The notes below the pieces were generated by a model. That model saw nothing but the letters and a program-made list of their open reading frames with translations, did no database searches and was not told where the DNA came from. A stretch of DNA of 64,000 bases from the NCBI RefSeq assembly GCF_019968605.1, contig NZ_CP082966.1:3523501-3587500 (forward strand), read 5' to 3'. The stretch comes from Polaribacter litorisediminis. GTDB taxonomy: Bacteria; Bacteroidota; Bacteroidia; Flavobacteriales; Flavobacteriaceae. Positions 8,754 to 17,888 of the stretch are shown in pieces; the stretch's first letter is position 1, and every line of letters begins with the position of its first letter. The position numbers and the translations under genes are program-made.

Positions 8754-10085
8754 TTGGACTCAGATCCCGAACATTTATTTTTAGTAGTCTTCGCTTCCAT
8801 CGATTTTTTAACAGGAATAAATGCTCTTGTTTTAATGCTTTTATTCATTAGTTCTGCATTAATATCTGGTACAGAAGTGGCTTTTTTTTCGCTTTCACAA
8901 TCCGATTTAAACACACTTGCTAACGAAAGCAAAGAAGAAAATATTATTGTTACTTTACTAGAAAAACCCAGAAAATTATTGGCAACAATTTTAATTACCA
9001 ATAATTTTATCAATATTTTAATTGTACTCTTATTTGCTTCTTTAGCAGAAACATTGTTTGGTCATTTTGAGTATACGCTTGACCTATTTGTATTTAAAGT
9101 TCCAATTCGTTTTCTCATTGAAATTGTTTTAGTTACTTTCTTAATTCTCTTATTTGGCGAAGTTTTACCCAAAGTTTATGCCTCTAGAAATGCACTTCGT
9201 TTTTCTAAAATTATGGCTAAATTTATTCATGTTATAAATATTGCTTTAACGCCGTTTAGTTTGCCTTTGATAACACTTACAAAGTTTATCGAAAAAAAAT
9301 TAGGGAGCAAAAACAATAGCTTTTCAGTAGAAACTTTATCGCAAGCCTTAGAGTTAACCTCAGAAGGTGCAACGACCAAAGACGAACAAAAAATATTAGA
9401 AGGAATTGTAAATTTCGGAAACACAGAAACAGTACAAATTATGAAACCAAGAATAGATATTTTTGCGCTTTCTGATTCTGAATCTTATGAGAATGTTTTA
9501 GCTAAAATTCTTGAACACGGATACTCAAGAAATCCCGTTTATAAAGAAAATACCGACAATATTATTGGAGTTTTGTATGCTAAAGATTTGTTAGCACATT
9601 TAAATAAAAAAAATTTTAAATGGCAAAGTTTATTGCGCAAAGCTTTTTTTGTGCCTGAAAACAAAAAACTCGATGATTTATTAGATGATTTTAGAGCACG
9701 TAAAAACCATTTAGCCATCGTAGTTGATGAATACGGAGGTACAAGCGGCTTAGTTACTTTAGAGGATGTAATTGAGGAGATTGTGGGCGATATTAATGAT
9801 GAGTTTGATGATGAAGACTTACAATATTCTAAGATTGATGTAAATAATTATATTTTTGAAGGTAAAACGACCATCAAAGATTTCTGTAAAGTTTTAGAGG
9901 ATGAAGACGAGGAAATTTTTGAGGAAGAAAAAGGTGAAAGTGAAACGATTGCAGGTTTTATTTTAGAAATTTCGGGGAAGTTCCCTAAAAAAGGTGAGAA
10001 AATAAACTTCAAGAATTATACGTTTACCATTGAAGCGCTCGATAAAAAGCGTATTAAACAAGTAAAAGCAACACGAAATGCGTAG
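8754..10085 (+). CDS. gldE: Gliding motility-associated protein GldE (CNNM/CorC-type membrane protein)
   Basis: 443 residues. The start codon is TTG at 8754, giving MDSDPEHLF, which matches the family N-terminus; no better ATG is near. An N-terminal DUF21/CNNM transmembrane domain (about 20-190) is followed by two CBS domains (about 205-330, with YGGTSGLVTLEDVIEEIVGD) and a C-terminal CorC/HlyC domain. In Flavobacterium, GldE is a multicopy suppressor of some gldB defects and accompanies the gliding machinery. The gene overlaps gldD by 8 bp, indicating translational coupling. Confidence 0.92.
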   Translation: MDSDPEHLFLVVFASIDFLTGINALVLMLLFISSALISGTEVAFFSLSQSDLNTLANESKEENIIVTLLEKPRKLLATILITNNFINILIVLLFASLAETLFGHFEYTLDLFVFKVPIRFLIEIVLVTFLILLFGEVLPKVYASRNALRFSKIMAKFIHVINIALTPFSLPLITLTKFIEKKLGSKNNSFSVETLSQALELTSEGATTKDEQKILEGIVNFGNTETVQIMKPRIDIFALSDSESYENVLAKILEHGYSRNPVYKENTDNIIGVLYAKDLLAHLNKKNFKWQSLLRKAFFVPENKKLDDLLDDFRARKNHLAIVVDEYGGTSGLVTLEDVIEEIVGDINDEFDDEDLQYSKIDVNNYIFEGKTTIKDFCKVLEDEDEEIFEEEKGESETIAGFILEISGKFPKKGEKINFKNYTFTIEALDKKRIKQVKATRNA

Positions 10086-10626
10086 TATTCTTATTCTGAT
10101 TATCCTTTTTATGTTTATTTCTTGTAAGGAGGCAGTGCTGCCAAAACCTGCTGCTTATTTAAGTTTAGAATATCCTAAAAAAGAATATAAAAAACTCGCT
10201 GTAAAAAGACCTTATTCTTTTGATGTTTTAAAAACGACCACAATTGTTGATGAAGATAATAATTGGTTAAAGATAACCTATCCTAATTTAAAAGCTTCAA
10301 TAGACATTACTTACCGACCTGTAGAAAATAACCTTAAAGAATTATTAACAGAAGCCGAAAAACTAGTCTTTAAACATGCTGTAAAAGCAGCACAAATTAT
10401 TCCGAAAGACTTTACTAATGCTAAAAAAAGAACTTTTGGTACACTTTATGAAATTACAGGAAATGCCGCTTCTCATCTTCAATTTCATGTTACCGATAGT
10501 ACAAATAACTTTATAAAAGGTTCTTTGTATTTTTACGCTAAACCTAATTACGATTCTATTTTACCTGCCGTAGCTTATATTAAAAATGATGTTCTGCAAC
10601 TTATTGAAACTTTAGCGTGGAAGTAA
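10078..10626 (+). CDS. gldD: Gliding motility lipoprotein GldD
   Basis: 182 residues with a lipoprotein signal (MRSILILIILFMFISCKE, lipobox Cys 16). The next region, PKPAAYLSLEYPKKEYKKL, is typical of GldD. GldD is required for flavobacterial gliding and for the associated type IX secretion functions; its biochemical role is unknown. It starts 8 bp inside gldE and is followed by a strong terminator, closing the ssb-gldE-gldD unit. Confidence 0.92.
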   Translation: MRSILILIILFMFISCKEAVLPKPAAYLSLEYPKKEYKKLAVKRPYSFDVLKTTTIVDEDNNWLKITYPNLKASIDITYRPVENNLKELLTEAEKLVFKHAVKAAQIIPKDFTNAKKRTFGTLYEITGNAASHLQFHVTDSTNNFIKGSLYFYAKPNYDSILPAVAYIKNDVLQLIETLAWK

Positions 10627-10638
10627 GTAAACATAACT

Positions 10639-10674
10639 AGACCTCGCAGGTTTTAAAAACCTGTGAGGTCTTTA
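10639..10674 (+). terminator. Terminator after gldD
   Basis: Stem AGACCTCGCAGGTTTT / AAAACCTGTGAGGTCT followed by TTT. Nearly the same hairpin recurs at 34836 and 35229. It probably also serves the convergent MutS-like gene. Confidence 0.8.
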
Positions 10675-10686
10675 AATTCAATAAAA

Positions 10687-12468
10687 TTAAACAATCTCCA
10701 TTTTTTTCAACAAAAAACTAGCATTCATATTTTTACAAATTCCATTTTTTAAGGTATAATCAAAATGCAATTCGTCATTGATAATTTCCGCATCAAAATA
10801 GTAATTTTTAATCGTAGAAAATTCGTTTTCTAATTCGCACAAACTCACATCATGTGTAGCAATAATTCCTGTGGATTTCGATTTGGTCAATTTTTCGACA
10901 AACTTTTTAGAGCCAATGGCTTTATCTTTGCTATTGGTTCCTTTTAAAATTTCGTCGAGAATTATAAAATATTTTTCTTCAGATTTTTCAGGATCAATTT
11001 TATCAACAATAAATTTTAAACGCTTTAATTCTGAATAAAAATACGATTCGTCTTCCGTTAAGGAATCTGTAGTTCGCATGCTGGTGATTAGTTTTATTGG
11101 CGAATATTTAAAACGTTCTGCACAAACTGGCAAACCACAATTCGCCATAACAATAGACAAAGAAACGGTTCTTAAAAAGGTGCTTTTTCCTGCCATATTT
11201 GCGCCTGTTACTATAAAAAATTGTTCTTCATCAATCCTAAAATCATTATCTACTCTTTTATCAGCATTTAATAATGGATGCCCTAAATTACTAGCTTGTA
11301 CAACCTGTTTTTCTGAGCTTATTTCTGGAAAAATAAATTTAGGATGATTAAAATGAAAATTTGCCAACGAATTTTGAGCGTCAAAATACGCCACTACTTG
11401 AAACCATTTTTCTGCAGTGTGCTTGTATTTAGCAATCCATTTCTCTACCCTACGTGCATTATAAATTTCAGACAGAAAAAAACCATTCCCTAAAACAGCA
11501 ATAATCATATTATTTCGTTGATCAAAAGCATCTAATATTTTTGAAAACTCTTTGAAAATTATGGATGCTTTCTTGTCTTCGGATTGAATAACTTTTTGGT
11601 GCTGTAGTAATTTTTTTGAAGAAAAATGTTCTGACTCAATTTCATTTAATAGTGGATGATATTGCTTAAAAACACCTCTTACTTTATCTGTTTCCGTGTA
11701 TAAATTACTGGTCTTTTTTACAAATATTGCCGTTATGAAAAGCCCCATAAAAAACCAAATAACGATAAAGGTAAATGAAATGAATCCGAAAGAAATTAAG
11801 GTAATTAAAACCAAAGAAATTATAGAAAATGCAATTTGAATCGTTGATACTATTTTAGGAAAAACTGATGTATACTTTAAAATCCATTCAGTAATAAATA
11901 CTGTTTTCGTTTTAACGGTCACTAAATTTGCTAAAGCGGAAAAATGCTGACGCCATTTTATTTTTTCTGAAAGCTCTTTAATTGCTTCTTGTTTTTCTGA
12001 AATTTCGTCTATTTTATTCTCAGTAAGTATATTTGCCAATTCCGTTTTACCATCAATGGTTGCTGTTCTATTGGCATATTGAAAAAATGAACCTACCCCA
12101 AATAAATCGATATCATTGCTATAAAAATGAGCAGGATTCACAAATTCTTGACCGGCATCTAAATGATGAAAATCTCTATGTAAAACTTTAATCTCGGTAG
12201 TATTGATCTGTAGTTTTGCCTCAACAATATCTTTTTTTCTTTTTAGGTTGATGAATTTTACTACTAAAAATGAAAAAAGTAAAATTCCTAAAAAAGCAAT
12301 GATTAAGACCTCTGGATAGGTTCCAAAAGTTAGGTACATCAGAAAACAAGTAATCAAAAAAACAGCCAATCGAAACACTCCCAAATTGAAAAGTTTCTTC
12401 TTAAAAAGTGCGACTTCTTTCTCTAATTCAATTTTTTGTTCTGAATAAAATTCTAAAGGATTTTTCAT
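10687..12468 (-). CDS. MutS-related membrane-anchored ATPase
   Basis: 593 residues, much shorter than MutS (about 850) and without its mismatch-recognition domain. Hydrophobic pairs lie at about 28-70 and 210-250, which suggests membrane attachment. The MutS core and ATPase follow: Walker A TGANMAGKSTFLRT (about 410), ANCGLPVCAERF, and Walker B YFIILDEILKGTNSKDK, then THDVSLCELE. Bacteroidota commonly carry such a MutS-like protein of unknown role; mismatch repair should not be assumed. It is 5 bp downstream of the moeB-like gene and likely the last gene of the Moco operon, convergent with gldD. Confidence 0.85.
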   Translation of the reverse strand: MKNPLEFYSEQKIELEKEVALFKKKLFNLGVFRLAVFLITCFLMYLTFGTYPEVLIIAFLGILLFSFLVVKFINLKRKKDIVEAKLQINTTEIKVLHRDFHHLDAGQEFVNPAHFYSNDIDLFGVGSFFQYANRTATIDGKTELANILTENKIDEISEKQEAIKELSEKIKWRQHFSALANLVTVKTKTVFITEWILKYTSVFPKIVSTIQIAFSIISLVLITLISFGFISFTFIVIWFFMGLFITAIFVKKTSNLYTETDKVRGVFKQYHPLLNEIESEHFSSKKLLQHQKVIQSEDKKASIIFKEFSKILDAFDQRNNMIIAVLGNGFFLSEIYNARRVEKWIAKYKHTAEKWFQVVAYFDAQNSLANFHFNHPKFIFPEISSEKQVVQASNLGHPLLNADKRVDNDFRIDEEQFFIVTGANMAGKSTFLRTVSLSIVMANCGLPVCAERFKYSPIKLITSMRTTDSLTEDESYFYSELKRLKFIVDKIDPEKSEEKYFIILDEILKGTNSKDKAIGSKKFVEKLTKSKSTGIIATHDVSLCELENEFSTIKNYYFDAEIINDELHFDYTLKNGICKNMNASFLLKKMEIV

Positions 12469-12473
12469 TGCTA

Positions 12474-13547
12474 TTATTTGTAGCTAGAAATTCCGCCAGT
12501 TAAACTTAAAACTTCTAATGTTGGATATTTCTTTTTCAGCTTTTCTGTTGCTTTGTAACTATTAAATCCTCTTTGACAAACCATAATGTATGTTTTACTA
12601 AAATCGACTTCTATTTTTTCTGCGTCAAATTTAGTGATATGAATTGTTTTTTGAACTTCAAAAGGCAATTTTAAATCCTTTAAAACCGCTATAATTAAAA
12701 GATTTTTATCGCCTAATTTTAATTTTAAATCTTCAGGAGCTATTTGCCAATCTGGATTTTGATAGGCACAAGCAGCATCTATATAAGTTTGAGTATTAAA
12801 TATTTTAGTAATTTTTTCTTTTAAAATAATAGGTTTTAACCTCATTTTTAATTGTGTATTCTCAAGCGAATTATAAATCAATAATTGATTTGTTAACGGT
12901 TTTCCTACCCCAAGAATCAATTTTAAAACCTCATTTACTTGCTGTGTCGCAATCATGCCAACAATAGAATTTAACGTTCCTGCTTCCTCACAATTAGGAA
13001 TATCTGTTGCCATTTCTGGGAAAGCATCTCTTAAATTACTAGAATAACTTCCGTCTTTTTGTAATACATTAAATGAGGTAACATACCCATCAAACTTATA
13101 TAAAGAACCATAAACCAGTGGTTTATTTCTAATGACACAAGCATCGTTTAACAAATATTTTGTTGGTAAAGAATCGGTTCCGTCAATCACAAGATCAAAG
13201 TTTTCAATCAACTGAAAAACATTCTCTTTCGTCATCGACTTGTTGGTAAAACTAATTTCTGTAAAAGGGGCTCTTTGTTTTATAAAGTGTGATAAGACCT
13301 CTACTTTGGGTTTCCCCACATCTTCCAAAGCATAAAAAACTTGTCGATGTAAATTAGAAATATCTACCCTATCAAAATCTACCAAATGAATCTTTCCAAT
13401 TCCGCTTGCGGCCAAATGAACTGCAATCGGACTTCCTAAACCACCGCAACCCACCACTAAAACAGAAGCGTTTTGCAATTTTTGCTGCCCAACTTCACCA
13501 ATTTCTGACAAAGTAATTTGACGTTTAAAAAGCTTATTTTTGTCCAT
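12474..13547 (-). CDS. moeB: ThiF/MoeB-type adenylyltransferase with C-terminal rhodanese domain
   Basis: 357 residues. The E1-like domain (about 1-240) has the nucleotide loop GCGGLGSPIAVHLAASGIG, R48-type LHRQVFY and DGTDSLPTKYLLND. The rhodanese domain (about 265-357) carries a candidate persulfide cysteine in YIMVCQRGFNSY. This architecture activates the C-terminal Gly-Gly of MoaD (or ThiS) and supplies sulfur for molybdopterin. The usual paired CxxC zinc cysteines are reduced, with only CEEAG obvious. Its place beside mobA, moaC, moeA and moaA supports a molybdenum-cofactor role, although no MoaD partner is encoded nearby. Confidence 0.85.
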   Translation of the reverse strand: MDKNKLFKRQITLSEIGEVGQQKLQNASVLVVGCGGLGSPIAVHLAASGIGKIHLVDFDRVDISNLHRQVFYALEDVGKPKVEVLSHFIKQRAPFTEISFTNKSMTKENVFQLIENFDLVIDGTDSLPTKYLLNDACVIRNKPLVYGSLYKFDGYVTSFNVLQKDGSYSSNLRDAFPEMATDIPNCEEAGTLNSIVGMIATQQVNEVLKLILGVGKPLTNQLLIYNSLENTQLKMRLKPIILKEKITKIFNTQTYIDAACAYQNPDWQIAPEDLKLKLGDKNLLIIAVLKDLKLPFEVQKTIHITKFDAEKIEVDFSKTYIMVCQRGFNSYKATEKLKKKYPTLEVLSLTGGISSYK

Positions 13548-13570
13548 TATTTATGACTAATTTAAGGTAT

Positions 13571-13669
13571 TCTGGATACAAAATTTCTGAAAAATAAATT
13601 TCACTCGAACTGAAAAATGAGTTGTAAGTTCGAGTGATTTCGATTTTTCATCGAAATTGTATCGAGAAC
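13571..13669. repeat. Pair of TCGAG palindromic repeats
   Basis: Two adjacent units. One (about 13571-13613) runs GATACAAAATTTCTG ... TTTCACTCGAACTGA; the other (13626-13669) runs AAGTTCGAGTGATTTCG ... TCGAAATTGTATCGAGAAC. Each has internal dyad symmetry and they face in opposite directions. They lie between mobA and moeB. Confidence 0.75.
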
Positions 13670-13672
13670 TTT

Positions 13673-14782
13673 TTAATTATTTGTAATCTCCTTTTTAGCA
13701 ATTTCAAATTCTTCTGGAGTATTTATATTTCTAATAAAATCGTCCTCAATTTCAACAATTTCAACATCAGAATTAATTAACATTTTACGCGGACAAGAAT
13801 AACCTTGTGCCAAATACTGCAATAAAATAGGATATGCTTTTGGCTCATAAATAGTAATTAATGGCTCAACAAATTCTTTATTTTTTCCTTTAATTGCAGT
13901 GGCAACTTTACTCGGATTTCTATGCTGTAAAAGTAACTGAACAATTTTAGCACTTACAAAAGGAACATCTGTGGCCAACACAAACCAGGCAGCATTTAGA
14001 TCTTTTTGAAAAGCAGAACAAATTCCGCCAAAAGGACCTAAATTATAGAACTTGTCTGAAATTTCATTTTCTTTTTCTGAATCACTTTGGACAGAATAAA
14101 ACGTTTTAAGGTTATTATTTTCTAACAATTCTTTTGCAAACTCTTTTTGAGGTTTTCCAAAATAATTCAATTTAGATTTATCTGTTCCCATTCTGGTACT
14201 TTTACCGCCCACCAAAACCAACCCTTTTACAGGTGCAATTTTTTCTTGAATAAGATGATCAATATGATTTGCTATTTTATCAACCTCATCAATTGTATAG
14301 CACCTCTTATTTTTAATATTTGGATATGTATCTACTAAAAAGTCAAAAAACTGAATGTCTTTTTTCAATTTGATAACAAACTGAATGTTGTCTAATTGTG
14401 CCAACCGCTTCAACACAGAAGCTTCTTTAGTTTCATCTAAAATCAAAATTTGTTTTGCTCCTTGGTAATGATTTCCGTTGATAAAAAGATAATCTAATTG
14501 TGCAAAACCTATACGTTGTTGAAATTTATTGATGATTCCAGAAGAGGTTATTTGTAGATTTCCTTCGTGATGAAACACGAATTCTGACAACCTATTTTTA
14601 TCCACATTTTTTGCATGAGAAGCATCAAAATAACCCAATTTATATTGTGATAATTTCGCTGAAACCTCTTTTACTAATTCAGAAATAGTATTGCAATTTG
14701 TCCCTAAAATCGCAATTTCATTGGGTGCAAAATTATCGTTATTTCGTCTTTCTAAATTTGTATGTTTACTATGTTTTTTCAT
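13673..14782 (-). CDS. mobA: MobA-like molybdenum cofactor guanylyltransferase with extra N-terminal domain
   Basis: 369 residues, about twice the size of MobA. The C-terminal half (about 185-369) is the nucleotidyltransferase: VKGLVLVGGKSTRMGTDKSK (GTP-binding loop), YNLGPFGGICSAF and ATDVPFV. The N-terminal half (about 20-180) starts AILGTNCNTISELVKEV, laid out like MobB but without an intact Walker A, so it is probably a degenerate MobB-like domain; that is inference. MobA attaches GMP to molybdopterin to make the guanine dinucleotide cofactor. It lies between moaC and the moeB-like gene on the minus strand. Confidence 0.82.
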   Translation of the reverse strand: MKKHSKHTNLERRNNDNFAPNEIAILGTNCNTISELVKEVSAKLSQYKLGYFDASHAKNVDKNRLSEFVFHHEGNLQITSSGIINKFQQRIGFAQLDYLFINGNHYQGAKQILILDETKEASVLKRLAQLDNIQFVIKLKKDIQFFDFLVDTYPNIKNKRCYTIDEVDKIANHIDHLIQEKIAPVKGLVLVGGKSTRMGTDKSKLNYFGKPQKEFAKELLENNNLKTFYSVQSDSEKENEISDKFYNLGPFGGICSAFQKDLNAAWFVLATDVPFVSAKIVQLLLQHRNPSKVATAIKGKNKEFVEPLITIYEPKAYPILLQYLAQGYSCPRKMLINSDVEIVEIEDDFIRNINTPEEFEIAKKEITNN

Positions 14783-14868
14783 TTTTTCTGAAATTATTTC
14801 AGTTTTTTTATCTGTTTGAGCGAAGTCGAGAACTTTTTAAAACCTCTCGACGGCGATCAAGGAGAGAA

Positions 14869-15342
14869 TTAATTTTTAATATCAGATTTCCCTCCGGTTT
14901 TTTCTAATAACTTTACTTCTTTGATAACCATTTTCTGGCTGATGCTTTTGCACATATCATACATGGTTAAACACGTAATATTAACGCCAGTTAACGCTTC
15001 CATTTCTACGCCTGTTTTTCCTTCAATCGTCACTTTACAAAAGACCTCTACATGCTCTGAATCTATAACATTGATATCAATATCTACACCGTTAATCAAT
15101 AAAGGATGGCACATAGGTATCAATTCAGATGTTTTTTTCACTGCTTGAATTCCCGCAATAATTGCCGTTTGAAAAACAGGTCCTTTTTTGGTCATCAATT
15201 CGTCTTTTGTAAAATGAGAAATTACTTCCTCTCCTAAAAACATGGTTGCTTTTGCAATGGCTGTTCTTTTGGTAATTTTCTTTTCAGAAACATTGACCAT
15301 CTTAGGATTGTGTTTTTTATTTATGTGGGTAAAATCGCTCAT
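14869..15342 (-). CDS. moaC: Cyclic pyranopterin monophosphate synthase MoaC
   Basis: 157 residues, normal MoaC length. Conserved stretches are IQAVKKTSELIPMCHPLLI (active-site His/Pro), VEVFCKVTIEGKTGVEMEAL and TGVNITCLTMYDMCK. The enzyme turns the MoaA product into cyclic pyranopterin monophosphate, the second step of molybdopterin synthesis. It is transcribed towards mobA with an 87-bp gap, and separated from moeA upstream by a 700-bp interval with repeats and a broken GIY-YIG gene. Confidence 0.93.
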   Translation of the reverse strand: MSDFTHINKKHNPKMVNVSEKKITKRTAIAKATMFLGEEVISHFTKDELMTKKGPVFQTAIIAGIQAVKKTSELIPMCHPLLINGVDIDINVIDSEHVEVFCKVTIEGKTGVEMEALTGVNITCLTMYDMCKSISQKMVIKEVKLLEKTGGKSDIKN

Positions 15343-15357
15343 TTTTTCTAATTAATT

Positions 15358-15500
15358 TTCTCGATACAATTTCGATGAGTTCTCGATACAATTTCAATGA
15401 AAAATTGAAATCACTCGAACTGACATCGTATATGATCTGTTTTAATAACCTGCTGTCACTTCGAGTGAAATTTCCTTTTCAGAAATTTTGTATCGAGAAG
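15358..15500. repeat. Composite TCGAG palindromic repeat, left of the GIY-YIG gene
   Basis: A unit TCTCGATACAATTTC ... AATCACTCGAACTGACA is joined by a spacer (TCGTATATGATCTGTTTTAA) to an inverted unit TGTCACTTCGAGTGAAATTTC ... TTTTGTATCGAGAAGCTT. The same composite, spacer included, recurs at 15813-15937. Confidence 0.8.
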
Positions 15501-15507
15501 CTTATAC

Positions 15508-15797
15508 CTATTTAAACTTCTTCTTTGCTAAATTAGGGAGTTTTTCATACTCATCATTAATTAACGCCTCCTTTTTTGCTCTTGACCATTTTTTATTTGT
15601 TTTTCCGTATCAATTGCAAACCCTGCATCAGAAAACTCTGCATAGAACATCAACTCTAAAGGTCTTCTTTTGTAAGTGTAACTATCTTTATGTTTTCCTT
15701 GTTGATGTTCAAAAAATCGTTGCTCAAGATTTGATGTAAAACCTGTATAATACGTTTTATCAGAACATTTTAGAATATAAACGTAGTAGATTTTCAT
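15508..15797 (-). pseudogene. GIY-YIG nuclease-like protein, frameshifted
   Basis: From ATG 15797 the protein reads MKIYYVYILKCSDKTYYTG, the GIY-YIG motif, and continues normally to TEKQIK. It then leaves frame at a run of six T (15589-15594, plus strand). Adding one base restores the expected family C-terminus, KKWSRAKKEALINDEYEKL to LAKKKFK, ending at a stop at 15508-15510. The undisturbed frame instead ends early with NGQEQKRRR. So this is a recent one-base deletion in a homopolymer, or a sequencing error. Such short single-domain GIY-YIG proteins are common in Bacteroidota and poorly understood. Both sides carry the same composite palindromic repeat. Confidence 0.8.
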
Positions 15798-15812
15798 AGT
15801 TTCATTTTGATG

Positions 15813-16019
15813 AGTTCTCGGTACAAATTTTTCGTTCCTCAAAATTCACTCGAACTGACATCGCATATGATCAGTCTTAATAAACTTGCTGTCACTTCGA
15901 GTGAAATTTCTTTTTCAGAAATTTTGTATCGAGAAGCTTTTAAGTTCTATTTACTTTTTTACTTCTAAAGTGTTCTCGATACAATTTCGATGAAAAATCG
16001 AAATCACTCGAACTGACAG
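15813..16019. repeat. Composite and single TCGAG palindromic repeats, right of the GIY-YIG gene
   Basis: 15813-15937 repeats the composite seen at 15358-15500 (same spacer, TCGCATATGATCAGTCTTAA). A further single unit follows at 15973-16019 (GTTCTCGATACAATTTCG ... ATCACTCGAACTGACAG). Together they fill most of the gap between moeA and the GIY-YIG gene. Confidence 0.8.
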
Positions 16020-16036
16020 AGTGTTTAAAATAAAAT

Positions 16037-17269
16037 TTATCTATACCTAATTATTGAATAATTTTCACCTTTTTTAAAGTCACTTTGATCACTTGGTAAT
16101 TGAATAAAAGCATCCGATTTCACTAAACTCGCTAAATCACCAGATCCATTTCCTGAAATTGGAAACGCAACTAAATGTCCAAATTTATACACTAACCTTA
16201 CTTGTAAAAAATAAGTTAAACTTGGTTTAAAAGAAACATCTTCCCCTAAGATTGCGGTTTCCTTTTGATGCTCTACACCAACAGATTTAAAATACCAAGG
16301 ATAAAAATACACCAAACAATTTACAAAAGTTGAAATCGGGTTTCCGGGAAAACCAAAGACAATTGTTTGTTTTTTTTCATGCTGATAACCATGCTGTTCA
16401 TTCTTGCTTAAAGAAGCTGTGCTTCCAAACCAAAAAGGTTTCCCTGGCCTTTGTGCAACTTTATGAAATCGTTTTTCAACTTGTAATTCTTCAAAAACTT
16501 CGGGTAAAAAATCAAACTTTCCTTTACTTACTGCTCCGCTAAAAAGCAGCACGTCATATTCTTGTAAATAGTTTTCAATTTTTGATTTTAATAAGGGTTT
16601 GTCATCGGTAATATGCGCAGTTTCTGCGGTAATATTCAAACGTTCTAGCAAAGAAACTAAAGTAAATACATTGCTTCTTCTTATTTGATGTGCTAAAGGA
16701 ATTTCATCTACCGCAACCAATTCATCACCTGTAGAAATAATCATTACTTTAGGTTGTTTGGCAACTTTTACAAACGATTTACCAACGGTTGCCAAAACAC
16801 CTATCTCGGCTGCTGAAATTTTTGTGTTCTTTTGGATTAAAACCGTTCCTTGCTTTCCATCTTTCCCTTTTACATGAATATTTTGTCCGTCATTTACAGC
16901 ATCAATATGAAGGATTGCAAATCCGTTTTCAATAGAAATGTCTTCATATCTAATAACCGTATTTGTGTTTTTTGGCAAAACCGCTCCCGTCATTACTTCG
17001 ATACAATTTTCTGAATTTTGAAGTGTAATTTGTGGACTTCCTGCTGCTTGAATTCCTTCTATTTGAAAGCTCCTTCTACCTTCTTTAAATTGAGGGAAAT
17101 CAATTGCAATACCATCCATAGAAACTCTATTAAATGGCGGAAAATCTCTATCTGCCGAGATTTCTTCTTTTAAAATTTTACCAACAGATTTTAAAAACGG
17201 AATTTCTTCAACTCCAAAATCTTGAGTTGCATTTAAAACAGTTTCTAAAGCTTGTGCTACTGAAATCAT
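16037..17269 (-). CDS. moeA: Molybdopterin molybdenumtransferase MoeA
   Basis: 410 residues, normal MoeA length. Seen: DRDFPPFNRVSMDGIAI (domain III), IEVMTGAVLPKNTNTVIRYED, the MogA-like domain IISTGDELV and LLFSGAVSKGKFDFLPEV, then FGFPGNPISTFVNCLVYF and a C-terminal beta domain. MoeA inserts molybdenum into adenylylated molybdopterin. Its start codon overlaps the stop of the upstream gene by one base (TAATG), showing tight coupling. Confidence 0.93.
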   Translation of the reverse strand: MISVAQALETVLNATQDFGVEEIPFLKSVGKILKEEISADRDFPPFNRVSMDGIAIDFPQFKEGRRSFQIEGIQAAGSPQITLQNSENCIEVMTGAVLPKNTNTVIRYEDISIENGFAILHIDAVNDGQNIHVKGKDGKQGTVLIQKNTKISAAEIGVLATVGKSFVKVAKQPKVMIISTGDELVAVDEIPLAHQIRRSNVFTLVSLLERLNITAETAHITDDKPLLKSKIENYLQEYDVLLFSGAVSKGKFDFLPEVFEELQVEKRFHKVAQRPGKPFWFGSTASLSKNEQHGYQHEKKQTIVFGFPGNPISTFVNCLVYFYPWYFKSVGVEHQKETAILGEDVSFKPSLTYFLQVRLVYKFGHLVAFPISGNGSGDLASLVKSDAFIQLPSDQSDFKKGENYSIIRYR

Positions 17270-17811
17270 TAAGCAATTCTTTTTTGAATTCGTTGAAGTT
17301 GAGTATCTCTATCGTTTATCACAAAACAATATTCTTTTTTTTCTTTAGTAATTACTTTTATACCATTATCGACAGTTTTCATTGTTTTTCTTTTTTCAAC
17401 TTCAACGATATCTGAATATTTTATATTGGTCTGTCCTTTCTGGATATTTAAAGAATGACTTTTAAAAATTAATCTTTCGTTTGTCAGGAATATTTTCCCT
17501 CCCACACCTTCTAATCCTCTAAATATGTTTGCAAAAATTTCTTCTTCAATTTTTTCATTTTCAAGAAGCTCTGGCTTTATATTATCTATTCGTTTTCCTA
17601 CAAATTTTTTCATAAACCAAGGAAATAGAAAAATAAAGAAGAGCGTCATCGAAACACCATAAATTACAGCCTGTATAATTACCATTTCAATACTTTGAGC
17701 TGTATTTAACAAATACAATATTAAACCATACAATACGGTTGTAGAAACGGCTAACAAAGTTATTTGTTTCCAATTCAATATAACTTCAAATTCTTTTTTC
17801 ATCATTAGCAT
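17269..17811 (-). CDS. Membrane protein with a GRAM/PH-like C-terminal domain
   Basis: 180 residues. Two hydrophobic segments (about 15-33 and 40-68) are followed by a cytoplasmic beta-rich region, GKIFLTNERLIFKSHSLNIQ ... IKYSDIVEVEKRK ... NGIKVITKEKKEYCFVI. That pattern is typical of GRAM/bacterial PH-like domains. Function unknown. It sits between moaA and moeA and overlaps the moeA start by one base, so it is co-expressed with the Moco genes, but nothing links it mechanistically to cofactor synthesis. Confidence 0.65.
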   Translation of the reverse strand: MLMMKKEFEVILNWKQITLLAVSTTVLYGLILYLLNTAQSIEMVIIQAVIYGVSMTLFFIFLFPWFMKKFVGKRIDNIKPELLENEKIEEEIFANIFRGLEGVGGKIFLTNERLIFKSHSLNIQKGQTNIKYSDIVEVEKRKTMKTVDNGIKVITKEKKEYCFVINDRDTQLQRIQKRIA

Positions 17812-17888
17812 ATTAGATTTTTACGTATATAGGAATGAGAATACCTATTACACAAGAGTATTTTCCCCTTTGGGGAATTAAAAGGGGA

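Noticed and set aside
14810..14868. Further TCGAG palindrome next to moaC
   Set aside because: GTCGAGAACTT and CTCTCGACGG are present but the dyad centre and outer ends do not match the family well enough to call.
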